From positions 1 to 35,321 of the forward strand of contig DASTYK010000148.1 of assembly GCA_035764935.1 (NCBI GenBank): DNA of 35,321 nt, in the 5' to 3' direction. Every line of letters starts with the position of its first letter. Position 1 is the first letter of the stretch. The notes below the pieces were generated by a model. That model was not told where the DNA came from. It was given only the letters and a program-made list of their open reading frames with translations, and did no database searches. Source of the stretch: Longimicrobiales bacterium (lineage in GTDB: Bacteria > Gemmatimonadota > Gemmatimonadetes > Longimicrobiales > RSA9). This document shows, in pieces, positions 16,936-24,085 of this stretch. A program made the translations under genes and the position numbers.

Positions 16936-18047
16936 TGCGCGCGTCGCTGGTGGTGACGGCGACCATGCTCGCGACGCTGCTTGCGGCGTCCGCGGTGTCG
17001 GCGCGTGCGCAGTCGCTGCTGGAGCGCTCGCCGAACCTGGGCGGCACGTGGTCGGGCGAGTCGGGCACGCTGCATTTCCATTTCATGCACCGCTTCGAGG
17101 CGACGGATCCGCCTGCGCGGAAGGTGCTCAACTCGCCGACGTTCCTGCTGGCGGCGACGCTGCCGCACAACCTGCTGGCTGGCGCGCGCTACGCTACCAA
17201 CTCGCTGGTGCGCACGGGCTATCCGAACGAATGGGAGTTCTTCGGCCGCTGGCACATGCTGACACAGGAGAGCGGCGTACCGCTGGATGCATCGATTCAC
17301 GGTGGCTGGAACCAGGCCGCGTCCAGCGCCGACGCGGAGCTGACGCTTGCGCGTCGGCTCGGTCGGCTGCGTGTCCTTGGTGCCGGCCGCGTGCTGTCGG
17401 ACGCGTATCACTCGGGAGAGACGCGGTTTGCCGCGGGTGGTGGAGCCACGCTCAAGGTACTCGACTGGCTCGCGCTGGCGGGCGACGCGATGACGCTGCT
17501 CGACCGTGCGGACGAGGAGGACGTCGCCTGGAGTGCAGGGGTACAGCTGCAGATTCCGATGTCGCCGCACACGCTGTCGCTGCATGCGTCGAATGCGAAC
17601 ACGACGACGCTGCAGGGCACGTCGCGTGGGGTCGGCGAGGTGATGTACGGGTTCGAGTTCACGATCCCGCTGACGCTGAGCCGCTATTTCGGCCGGCGCA
17701 CGCAGTCGGCCGAGTCGGCCGCACCGGCTCCGCCCGCAGCAGTGGAAGTGGACATGACCAACCGGCTGCTGTTCTCGCCGGACACGGTGCGGATCCGGAG
17801 TGGCGAGACGGTGCTGTGGCGGAACTCGTCGATGCTGCCGCACACGGTGACCGCGGACCGCTCCAGGGCGGCGTCAGCAGACAACGTCGTGTTGCCGGCA
17901 GGCGCGGAGCCCTTCGATTCGGGCAACATCGATCCGGGCCGCTCGTGGTCGTACACGTTCACCGTGCCCGGCACGTACCAGTACGTGTGCCTGCCGCATG
18001 AGCTGGCCGGCATGATCGGCGTCGTGGTCGTGGAGGGCGGCTCATGA
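16935..18047 (+). CDS. Outer-membrane beta-barrel (DUF5777-like) fused to a cupredoxin domain
   Basis: 370 residues. Signal peptide 1-26 ending in ARAQS, then ~40-255 built of alternating beta-strands (GTLHFHFMHRF, LLAATLPHNLLAGARYATNS, ADAELTLARRLGRLRVLGAGRVL, HTLSLHASNANTTTLQ, VMYGFEFTIPLTLSRYF) in the pattern of DUF5777-type outer-membrane barrels, a Pro/Ala linker ~258-270, and a C-terminal cupredoxin domain 271-368. Copper ligands are His303 (LPHTV), Cys352, His355 and Met360 (VCLPHELAGM). The barrel family call is from the strand pattern and the opening motif, so it is tentative; the cupredoxin is firm. ATG at 16935 overlaps the previous stop by one base; a GTG three bases earlier is also possible. 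The fusion could place a copper redox site at the outer membrane. Confidence 0.85.
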   Translation: MRASLVVTATMLATLLAASAVSARAQSLLERSPNLGGTWSGESGTLHFHFMHRFEATDPPARKVLNSPTFLLAATLPHNLLAGARYATNSLVRTGYPNEWEFFGRWHMLTQESGVPLDASIHGGWNQAASSADAELTLARRLGRLRVLGAGRVLSDAYHSGETRFAAGGGATLKVLDWLALAGDAMTLLDRADEEDVAWSAGVQLQIPMSPHTLSLHASNANTTTLQGTSRGVGEVMYGFEFTIPLTLSRYFGRRTQSAESAAPAPPAAVEVDMTNRLLFSPDTVRIRSGETVLWRNSSMLPHTVTADRSRAASADNVVLPAGAEPFDSGNIDPGRSWSYTFTVPGTYQYVCLPHELAGMIGVVVVEGGS

Positions 18048-18514
18048 GCATGCATGCCAGGGCCGGTTCGTTCTTCGCCTTGCGTGTGCCTGCATCCTCA
18101 CTGCACGCGCGCGCCGCGAAGCGGCACTGCAGCATTGTGCTGGTCCTGTCGGTGCTGCTGGCTGCTGCGTGCTTCAGCAGTGACCCGGCGGGCAACGACG
18201 ATGGGGATGCCGACGTCACGATCGACATGACGGCAGACCTCTTGTACTCGCCCGCTGCCGCAACGGCGCGGGTCGGGGAGACCGTTCGGTGGGTGAACCG
18301 GAGCAACATCCCGCACACGGTCACTGCGGACCCCGATCTCGCTGCCAACCCGCAAAGCGTGATGCTGCCTGCGGGTGCCGCGCCGTTCGACAGCGGGCTG
18401 ATCGACGCAGGAGGATCGTACACGCGCACGTTCACGGTGCCGGGCACGTACCGCTACTTCTGTCGCCCGCACGAGGGTGCGGCCATGATCGGGACGATCG
18501 TGGTGAGCGAGTGA
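18044..18514 (+). CDS. Cupredoxin lipoprotein, third gene of blue-copper operon
   Basis: 156 residues. A basic N-terminus and hydrophobic stretch end in a lipobox AAAC (Cys43), followed by a short Asp-rich linker and a single cupredoxin domain ~57-156. Type-1 copper ligands His91 (IPHTV), Cys140, His143 and Met148 (FCRPHEGAAM) are all present. The domain is strikingly like the C-terminal domain of the preceding protein: both share DMT..LL(F/Y)SP, GETV.W.N, PHTVTAD, LPAGA.PFDSG, FTVPGTY and PHE..(A/G)MIG. That points to duplication. ATG overlaps the preceding stop (ATGA), so the three genes are translationally coupled. The signal region is longer than normal (42 residues), so a downstream start is conceivable. 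Confidence 0.9.
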   Translation: MSMHARAGSFFALRVPASSLHARAAKRHCSIVLVLSVLLAAACFSSDPAGNDDGDADVTIDMTADLLYSPAAATARVGETVRWVNRSNIPHTVTADPDLAANPQSVMLPAGAAPFDSGLIDAGGSYTRTFTVPGTYRYFCRPHEGAAMIGTIVVSE

Positions 18515-18572
18515 ACGGAAGACGGCCGTGTGCCGCCGAGGCAGTTGCCAGGAGGTAAGACGCGGAGCCGTA

Positions 18573-18640
18573 CCTGAAGCGCCGAAGCGGCACCTGCGAT
18601 CTGCCGTCCGCACAGTGCGGGCGGCAGATCGTGCTTCAGG
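18573..18640. terminator. Long hairpin between convergent cupredoxin operon and DinB gene
   Basis: The inner stem GATCTGCCGTCCGC / GCGGGCGGCAGATC (18598-18630) pairs 13 of 14 positions with a 5-nt loop, and outer arms CCTGAAGC / GCTTCAGG (18573-18580, 18633-18640) extend it. It lies between two convergent gene ends and overlaps the last codons of the DinB gene. No U-tract follows on either strand, so termination is inferred from position and stability. Confidence 0.6.
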
Positions 18641-19154
18641 GGGTGAGCTCTGCGGCGTGCTCGCGGTACCAGCGTGTCATGTCGGTGGCGACCGTGGGCG
18701 CACCGAGCTGGCGCAGCATCGTCGTGACCTGGCCGCGGTGGTAGGTCGAGTGGTTGACGACGTGCAGCAGCAATTCCCAGAGCGCACTGCGGTGCTCACT
18801 GCCATCGAGCCGTCTGTACTCCACGGTGCGCTGCATGGCGGCATCGTCGAGCGGTGCCAGGAACGCCTGGCGCTCGCGCATGACGTCCTCCCAGCGCTGC
18901 CGGACATCGGCGTGCGTCTCCACTCGCCAGTCGGGCGGGCCCGCCGGCGACTCGACGGTCCAGCGGCGAAGCCAGATCCAGTCGGACTCGGCGATGTGAA
19001 CCAGGGTGTCGCGAACGGAGGGGAAGCTGCTGTGCAGGTCGCGCGTGAGCTGTTCGTGCTGCAGGGCGGCGGTGGCGTCCAGGATGGCGCCGTTCGCCCA
19101 GTCGGTGTAGGTGAACAGCCGTTTCAGTCCGGCTGCGCCGATGATGCCGCCCAT
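18636..19154 (-). CDS. DinB-family (four-helix, metal-binding) protein
   Basis: 172 residues, cytosolic. The DinB/YfiT-like fold shows in FTYTDWANGAILDATAALQHEQL and the metal triad: His53 in LVHIAESDWIW, and His135/His139 in HVVNHSTYHRGQVTTMLRQLG. Such proteins are thiol-dependent metalloenzymes (for example bacillithiol or mycothiol transferases), but this one cannot be assigned a reaction. ATG at 19154 with a GAGGA five bases upstream; longer readings into the next gene are shadows. It is the last gene of a five-gene minus-strand run (20994 down to 18636), 10 bases after the gene before it. Confidence 0.88.
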   Translation of the reverse strand: MGGIIGAAGLKRLFTYTDWANGAILDATAALQHEQLTRDLHSSFPSVRDTLVHIAESDWIWLRRWTVESPAGPPDWRVETHADVRQRWEDVMRERQAFLAPLDDAAMQRTVEYRRLDGSEHRSALWELLLHVVNHSTYHRGQVTTMLRQLGAPTVATDMTRWYREHAAELTP

Positions 19155-19164
19155 GCGTCCTCGC

Positions 19165-19548
19165 TCACTTGCGTGCCGCGTAGATGCGACCTCCCCCGTC
19201 GAGGAACCGGCTGAGCGCCTGCACCTCGGCGGGCGAGAGCGGCGCGCCGTGCACGTGATCGGCGCGCCAGACCCAGATCTGATCGTATCCGTTGAGGTCG
19301 GCGTGGTCAAAGCGGAAGTTGCCGATGTCGGCATGGTCGGACATGCGGTGTGCCGTGGTCACGTCGAACTGGAGATAGGACCAGCGGTCGCCGCTGATGC
19401 CGAGCGCGCGGCCGAGCGGGGCATCGGCGAGGTCGCAGAAGCTGGTGTGACCGTCGGTGACCACGAGCACGCGCAGTCGGGCCGCGAACACGCGGCTGAC
19501 GGCGAAATGAATTCTCGGGTCGATCCGTACTGATGTCCCGTAGATCAT
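19165..19548 (-). CDS. Unknown protein, possible N-terminal piece of a GATase1/ThuA-like domain
   Basis: 127 residues from ATG 19548 (AGGA eight bases upstream); an upstream in-frame ATG at 19581 would add 11 residues. I cannot assign a function. The chain opens with an exposed hydrophobic strand RLRVLVVTDGHTSF, a His/Asp-rich middle (TTAHRMSDHADIGNFRFDHADL), a second strand YDQIWVWRADH, then a helix and strand LSPAEVQALSRFLDGGGRIYAARK. The strand-helix-strand order and the FLDGGG turn resemble the first half of class-I amidotransferase/ThuA-like folds, where the chain would normally continue after the GGG strand. Here it stops, so the gene may be truncated or a small relative. It sits between the DUF2277 and DinB genes in the same run. 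Confidence 0.6.
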   Translation of the reverse strand: MIYGTSVRIDPRIHFAVSRVFAARLRVLVVTDGHTSFCDLADAPLGRALGISGDRWSYLQFDVTTAHRMSDHADIGNFRFDHADLNGYDQIWVWRADHVHGAPLSPAEVQALSRFLDGGGRIYAARK

Positions 19549-19664
19549 CGCTACGTCCTGAAGTCGAGTCGGTGCCTCCATACCGGGGAATGATCGCCGA
19601 ACCTGCAGCGGCCGGCATGGGCAGAATCGACCCATTTTTCGCGGGGCTGGCGCCCTCGCTCAGC

Positions 19665-19937
19665 TCATGCCGCGCCGTACCGCTTTGCCGCGCGCTCCCG
19701 TGCACGCATTGCTTCCACCTCGCGGTCCTTCGGCGGCGCGTTCGTGACGAGCGAGTCGAGCAGGCGGCGCGTGGCCGCCGCGACCTCGTCGACGGCCCGG
19801 TCGAACGCGTCCTGGTTAGCCTGTGACGGCTTCGTGTAGCCGCTGATCTTGCGCACGTACTGCAGTGCGGATGCGCGGACCTCGCTGTCGGTCGCTTCGG
19901 GCTCAAAGTTGAAAAGCGGTCGAATGTTTCTGCACAT
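19665..19937 (-). CDS. DUF2277 family protein
   Basis: 90 residues, a small cytosolic protein of unknown function. The whole chain matches the DUF2277 family: MCRNIRPLFNFEPEATDSEVRASALQYVRKISGYTKPSQANQDAFDRAVDEVAAATRRLLDSL..NAPPKDREVEA. The family appears in many high-GC bacteria. A CRNIRxLFNFEP start and the charged tail MRARERAAKRYG are the most recognisable parts. The start at 19937 is set by this N-terminus; AGGAA lies about 10 bases upstream inside the end of the preceding lipoprotein gene, whose stop is only 2 bases away. Tight spacing implies co-transcription. Confidence 0.92.
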   Translation of the reverse strand: MCRNIRPLFNFEPEATDSEVRASALQYVRKISGYTKPSQANQDAFDRAVDEVAAATRRLLDSLVTNAPPKDREVEAMRARERAAKRYGAA

Positions 19938-19939
19938 GC

Positions 19940-20323
19940 TCAGTGTTCCTGCACAGTCGGTTGGTGCGGTGGAGTGGACGGCGGCGGAACGTGTGGCTGG
20001 TCCGGGCTCCGGGGGATGCCGACGTCCTCGCCGGGATACGGGCTGCCCTTCGGCCGTGTTGCCACGGCCCCGCCGCTCCAGGCGCAGAAGAAGCCCTTGC
20101 CCTCCTCTGCCTTGGCGAAACGCGCGGGCGAGACCGTGCACTGGCTGCGATCCACCGCGATCAGGTACGCGGGCTCCACTTTCCGCATCACGGTCTTCCA
20201 GCCGACCGTGCTGCCGCTTTCGCCATTGCCGTGCGCCCAGCCGCACCCGGCGGCGACGAGGGCGAGAAGCAGGACGGGAGCAGCGCGTATGCAGCGCGTC
20301 TTGAGTCTCGGCGTGGATTGCAT
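19940..20323 (-). CDS. Small lipoprotein with Pro-rich C-terminus
   Basis: 127 residues, no recognised family. Basic start and a hydrophobic segment end in a lipobox LVAAGC (Cys27), so it should be exported and lipidated. The body TVGWKTVMRKVEPAYLIAVDRSQCTVSPARFAKAEEGKGFFCAW holds Cys62 and Cys80, which might form a disulfide, and the last 35 residues are dominated by Pro, His and Gln. Start ATG at 20323 has GGAG in range and sets the signal peptide. It ends 2 bases before the DUF2277 start. Function unknown; a possible envelope or stress role is only guesswork. Confidence 0.75.
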   Translation of the reverse strand: MQSTPRLKTRCIRAAPVLLLALVAAGCGWAHGNGESGSTVGWKTVMRKVEPAYLIAVDRSQCTVSPARFAKAEEGKGFFCAWSGGAVATRPKGSPYPGEDVGIPRSPDQPHVPPPSTPPHQPTVQEH

Positions 20324-20397
20324 GGCTGGTCTCCGGCCGGTCGGGCGGAAGGGACGTCGCATTCCAATCAGGCGCAACCGGCCGTGCAACGCAAGCC

Positions 20398-20994
20398 TCA
20401 GCGGGACGGCGGCATGGCGAGGCGGCGCTCCAGCATGGCCTTCACATCGGGCCACTCGCGGGCGAGGATGCTGAAGTAGATGGTGTCACGCACGCGGCCG
20501 GTCGCGGTGATCACGTGGTCGCGCAGCACACCTTCCTCACGCGCGCCGATCCGCTGCAGCGCGTTGCGCGACGCCTGGTTGAGCACGTCGGTCTTGAACT
20601 CGACGCGGATGCATCCCTCCACCTCGAAGGCGTGGCGCAGCATCAGGTACTTTGCCTCGGTGTTCACTGCGGTGCGCTGCCACGGCCGGGCCACCCACGT
20701 CCAGCCGATCTCGACGCGCCGGAAAGGGCGTGCGATCGCGGCGAAGCGGGTCGAGCCGACAACGCGGCCGCTGGCCAGCTCGATGGTAGCGAAGGGGATG
20801 GCGCTGCCGGACTCCTGCGCGCGCAGGGCGACCTGGACGTAGCGCTCCATTTCCCCGGCGTCGTCGACCAGCGACGTGGTCCAGCGCCAGAGCTCCGGGT
20901 CCAGTCCGACGGCGCACAGCCCCGGCACGTGCTCGAGCGTGAGCGGCTCCAGGCGGACGGTGGATCCCGTCAGTGTCGGGGCGGCATCGAACAT
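20398..20994 (-). CDS. GNAT-family N-acetyltransferase (RimJ/RimL-like)
   Basis: 198 residues. The order of elements is that of the RimJ/RimL group: LTGSTVRLEPLTLEHV, PFATIELASGRVVGSTRFAAIARPFRRVEIGWTWVARPWQRTAVNTEAKYLMLRHAFE, then CIRVEFKTDVLNQASRNALQRIGAREEGVLRDHVITATGRVRDTIYFSIL. The acetyl-CoA-loop region (W-Q-R-T-A-V-N-T-E) and the NQASRNALQRIGA motif are intact. It transfers an acetyl group to an amine, substrate unknown. ATG at 20994 gives the typical start (M-F-D-A-A-P-T-L); a longer start at 21045 is possible. No good ribosome-binding site. It is the first gene of the five-gene minus-strand run, divergent from the propeller-like gene. Confidence 0.92.
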   Translation of the reverse strand: MFDAAPTLTGSTVRLEPLTLEHVPGLCAVGLDPELWRWTTSLVDDAGEMERYVQVALRAQESGSAIPFATIELASGRVVGSTRFAAIARPFRRVEIGWTWVARPWQRTAVNTEAKYLMLRHAFEVEGCIRVEFKTDVLNQASRNALQRIGAREEGVLRDHVITATGRVRDTIYFSILAREWPDVKAMLERRLAMPPSR

Positions 20995-21131
20995 GGTGCA
21001 GCTCGAGTTGATCGGTTCGTCGAATCGAGCGCTCGCGGCCTGCAACTGACCCTGCTGCGAGCCCGCGATCGACGCAACGCATGGAACTTGCGCCTGCGGT
21101 CCGGTCCAACAATAACGCGGGCAGGTGGCGC

Positions 21132-22076
21132 ATGCGCAGTGGTACAGGCTGGATCGTAATGGGGGCAGCGGGCGTGGTGCTGGCGGCGACGGGCGCCGTC
21201 ATGCTGGATGGAGCGGACAAGAGGGTTGATCTCGCGGCGGCCGGAGCGGATCGCATGGCGGCGGAAGCGCAGGCGCCCACCGGATTCGACCAGGACGTCT
21301 GCCGGGTCGTGGAGACGGCTGTGCTCCCCGGCGACGTCGCCGAGACCAGCGGACTGGCGCGCGGCATCCGGCGCCCCGACGTCTTCTGGACACACAACGA
21401 TTCCGGCAACGAGGCGGAGATCTTCGGCGTCGACGCGTCGGGCGCGCTGGTCGCCCGCGTGCGCATCGAGGGGGCCTCGATCGTCGACTGGGAGGACATC
21501 GAGGCGGCGCCGTGCGACCAGGGAAGCTGCCTGTACATCGCCGACACGGGCGACAACGACGCGGATCGCGAGTCGGTGCTCGTCTACGTGGTGCCGGAGC
21601 CCGACGCTGGCGCGACTTCGGTCGCGGCAAACGCGTGGCAGGCGCGGTACCCCGATCGGCCCGCGGACGCCGAGTCGCTGTTCATCGTGAACGGCGAGCT
21701 GTACCTCGTAACCAAGGGACGACACGGCCCGGTCCGGCTGTACCGCCTGCCCCGCGACGGCGGGCAGCCCGCAACGCTGCAGCTCGTCGCGGAGCTCGGG
21801 CCACAGCCATCCGCCGGTGAGCGCATCGGCGCCGCGACCGCCTCGCCTGATGGCCGCTGGATCGTGATGCGGACGCCGTCGCTGCTGCGGTTCTATCCGG
21901 CGGAGCGGCTGCTCGCGGGCGACACAGGCGGCGCGATCACCTGGGATGCGAGCTCGCTCGGCCACCCGCAGGGCGAGGCGGTAGCAATCGACGACGCGGG
22001 CAATGTCTGGCTGACGAGCGAGGCGGAGCAGAATGGCAGGCCGGCGTTCGCGCACCTGTCATGCTCGCTGCCGTAG
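21132..22076 (+). CDS. Exported beta-propeller-like protein, signal-anchored
   Basis: 314 residues from ATG 21132 (an upstream ATG at 21081 adds 17). A basic residue and a hydrophobic stretch (GWIVMGAAGVVLAATGAVML) give a signal peptide or membrane anchor. The rest looks like a blade-repeat protein: VFWTHNDSGNEAEIFGVDASG, IVDWEDIEAAPCDQGSCLYIADTGDNDADRESVLVYVV, LFIVNGELYLVTKGRHGPVRLYRL, ATASPDGRWIVMRTP, QGEAVAIDDAGNVWLTSEA. WEDIEAAPC and IADTGDN are motifs of exported propellers of unknown function. Three extracytoplasmic Cys (in VCRVV, APCDQ, GSCLY) and a final Cys could form disulfides. No enzyme signature. Confidence 0.8.
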   Translation: MRSGTGWIVMGAAGVVLAATGAVMLDGADKRVDLAAAGADRMAAEAQAPTGFDQDVCRVVETAVLPGDVAETSGLARGIRRPDVFWTHNDSGNEAEIFGVDASGALVARVRIEGASIVDWEDIEAAPCDQGSCLYIADTGDNDADRESVLVYVVPEPDAGATSVAANAWQARYPDRPADAESLFIVNGELYLVTKGRHGPVRLYRLPRDGGQPATLQLVAELGPQPSAGERIGAATASPDGRWIVMRTPSLLRFYPAERLLAGDTGGAITWDASSLGHPQGEAVAIDDAGNVWLTSEAEQNGRPAFAHLSCSLP

Positions 22077-22111
22077 CGCCCCTGAGCGACGCTCGCTGGT
22101 TCGGGCGCAAC

Positions 22112-22143
22112 GTGACCGGCGCGACGCGCAGCGTGCCGGTTAC
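22112..22143. terminator. Hairpin between convergent genes
   Basis: GTGACCGGC pairs with GCCGGTTAC (about 8 of 9) across a 14-nt loop, overlapping the stop codon of the minus-strand O-antigen-ligase-like gene. A smaller hairpin AGCGA/TCGCT lies at 22085-22097. No U-tract follows, so this is only a probable terminator. Confidence 0.35.
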
Positions 22144-23786
22144 TCGCAGTTGCGGCTGAGGCGGCGGGCCTCGGCGGCGTTCGGGTAGAGCGCGTGCGCT
22201 GCGTGTGCGTGGCCGCAGCGCGCCTCGCGTCCCAGGCCGCTGCCGCCGCGCGCGAGCTGGACACGGATGCGGAAGTTGCCGGGATCGACGAGCGCCGCTG
22301 CGCGCAGCGCGGTGGCGTCGTTGGTCTCCTGGTGGATGCCCATGGCGACCAGCTGCGCCGCACTCCGCAGCGAAGCGACCAGCACGAGCAGGGCGAGCAC
22401 GCCGAATGCGACGCTGCGCGCGCGTGCACCGGGGTGCACTCTCGAGTCGGGCGGCTCGTAGAGTGCGCCGGCAGCGGTGAACACCAGGAGCGCGGGCAGC
22501 GCGAGCAGCAGCACGGCGTCGAACATACCCGCGACCGCGGTCGCCAGCAGCAGTGCGAGCAGTGCCGCGGCGCGCAGCGCATCGGCCGGCTCGCTCGTGT
22601 TGAACAGCTGCTGCATGCCGCGCACGGCCATCGCAATGAACGCGAGGGCGAGCAGCAGCGTGGCGGCAACGCCGCGCTCGGCGAGGAATGCGACCCAGTC
22701 GCTGCTCGGCCACGGGTTGGCGGTCATGCCGGGCGTCCGTCCGGACATCGACGGGTCGCCGCCCGCCGCGTAGTCGGCGTAGTGCACGGCCCAGTTGCCC
22801 GGTCCGACGCCGAGCAGTGCGTTGTCGGCGGCCATGTCGAGCGAGCGCCGGTACTGCACGAGCCGCCCTGCGCCGCTGCCCTCCTCGTAGTTGGTCACGT
22901 CGCGCATCGAGTCGAGGTACGGATTCGCGCTCGCCCACTCCAGGGTGTTCGGTACGAGCAGTGCCGCGACGACCGCTGCGGCGCCGATCGCGACGATGCC
23001 GAGCGTGCGTCGCCACACGCGTCCGTCGCGCCGGAGCGCGGGTGCAAGGACGAGTGCGAGCAGCAGCACGAGCAGCGCGCCGGCGGCGGCCAGCCATGCG
23101 GCGCGGGAGCGGGTGAGGAACAGTGTCCCGATGACGACCGCGCTGCCGAGCGCGCCAGCCAGCCAGCCGCCGGCGTTGCGCGCCGACACCGTGACGAGCA
23201 GCACGACCGGCAGCCCGAACGCGGCCATGTGCGCAACGAAGTTGCGGTTGCCGAACGTACCGCCGGGAGCACGATTGATCGAGAAGAAATCGGTTTCGAC
23301 GCCGTAGGTCTGCATCAGCGACGTGATGCAGCCGATCACGACCGCGACGGCAATGGCAGCGAGCAGGCGCGGCCGCAGTCCCGCCGCGCTCACCGCACGT
23401 GCGACGAGGAACACCGCAATCGCCGATGCGGTAATCGCCACCCCGCGCAGCGCGTTCCAGTGGTTGACCGCCAGCACGCTACCGGCGACGCCGATTGCCA
23501 GGTGCAGCGCGAGGAGCACGTCGACCCAGCCGAACCGCGGCGTCCGCAGAGTCCTGCGAACCTGGATCAGGCCAGCCAGCGCGGTCAGGTGAAGGACCAG
23601 CTCCTTGGGGATGAAGAAACGGTCCAGCTCGTACGTCTTCCATGTGACGGCGGCCAGGACCACGAAGATGGCGCCGACCTGGAGAATACGGAGCGCGCGG
23701 CGCTCGGCAGAGGTTGCACCGGCAACCTCCACCTCGAGCGGTGGTGTCGCGGCGGGCGCCGCACCGGCTGACTCAGGCAGCGGCAC
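22140..23786 (-). CDS. O-antigen ligase / Wzy-like polytopic membrane protein
   Basis: A multi-pass inner-membrane protein (about 10-12 hydrophobic segments) of the Wzy_C/WaaL group that joins sugar chains to a lipid or protein acceptor in the periplasm. Signature pieces are SINRAPGGTFGNRNFVAHMAAFGLPVVL, TLFLTRSRAAWLA, and the large periplasmic loop with DNALLGVGPGNWAVHYADYAAG. The C-terminus after the last helices (LRAAALVDPGNFRIRVQLARGG..) looks like a short TPR-type tail, as in protein-glycosylating relatives. Start is uncertain: the frame is open to a GTG at 24050, but that extension runs through a 42-bp tandem repeat and codes low-complexity sequence. I give the GTG at 23786; a GTG at 23732 is also possible. 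Acceptor unknown. It diverges from the histidine kinase gene. Confidence 0.75.
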   Translation of the reverse strand: MPLPESAGAAPAATPPLEVEVAGATSAERRALRILQVGAIFVVLAAVTWKTYELDRFFIPKELVLHLTALAGLIQVRRTLRTPRFGWVDVLLALHLAIGVAGSVLAVNHWNALRGVAITASAIAVFLVARAVSAAGLRPRLLAAIAVAVVIGCITSLMQTYGVETDFFSINRAPGGTFGNRNFVAHMAAFGLPVVLLVTVSARNAGGWLAGALGSAVVIGTLFLTRSRAAWLAAAGALLVLLLALVLAPALRRDGRVWRRTLGIVAIGAAAVVAALLVPNTLEWASANPYLDSMRDVTNYEEGSGAGRLVQYRRSLDMAADNALLGVGPGNWAVHYADYAAGGDPSMSGRTPGMTANPWPSSDWVAFLAERGVAATLLLALAFIAMAVRGMQQLFNTSEPADALRAAALLALLLATAVAGMFDAVLLLALPALLVFTAAGALYEPPDSRVHPGARARSVAFGVLALLVLVASLRSAAQLVAMGIHQETNDATALRAAALVDPGNFRIRVQLARGGSGLGREARCGHAHAAHALYPNAAEARRLSRNCE

Positions 23787-23906
23787 GGCTGCGTCGAAGC
23801 TGCGGGCTGGTTCGTTCAACGGTTTCCGGTTACGGGCAACATGTGTTCTCGACCGAAGGGCCCGACTGCACGAGCGGTGCCGCGGAGCGGACGCGCCGCG
23901 CGGGGG

Positions 23907-24032
23907 CGCGCCGAACTCCGAATCATCACTCCTGCGGCCGGGAGCCGGCGCGCTGGACTCCGTACTGTCACCCCTGCCGCCGGGAGCGGGCGCGCCGCAC
24001 TCCGAATCATCACTCTTGCCGCTGGCGAGGCG
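23907..24032. repeat. Three tandem 42-bp repeat units
   Basis: Units at 23907-23948, 23949-23990 and 23991-24032 share the layout CGCGCCGxACTCC..T.ATCAC, then CTGCCGCCGGGAGC with minor changes. They lie upstream of the histidine kinase gene and would be in frame with the N-terminus of the upstream membrane-protein ORF on the minus strand (14-residue periods such as SDDSECGAPAPG). The length is a multiple of three, so open frames run through on both strands. Confidence 0.8.
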
Positions 24033-24085
24033 CCACGCAAACGTGGACACGCCCGTCCCTTTCCTGCTTGCAGTATGGTGACCCC

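Noticed and set aside
22194-23771. A 525-codon plus-strand open frame opposite the membrane-protein gene
   Set aside because: Its translation is Arg/His/Glu-rich and low in hydrophobic residues with no family match, whereas the minus strand encodes a clear O-antigen-ligase-like protein.
23714-24085. A plus-strand N-terminal extension of the histidine kinase
   Set aside because: The extension codes Arg/His/Pro-rich sequence that crosses the 42-bp repeats and the start of the divergent gene; the first sensible start is ATG 24086.
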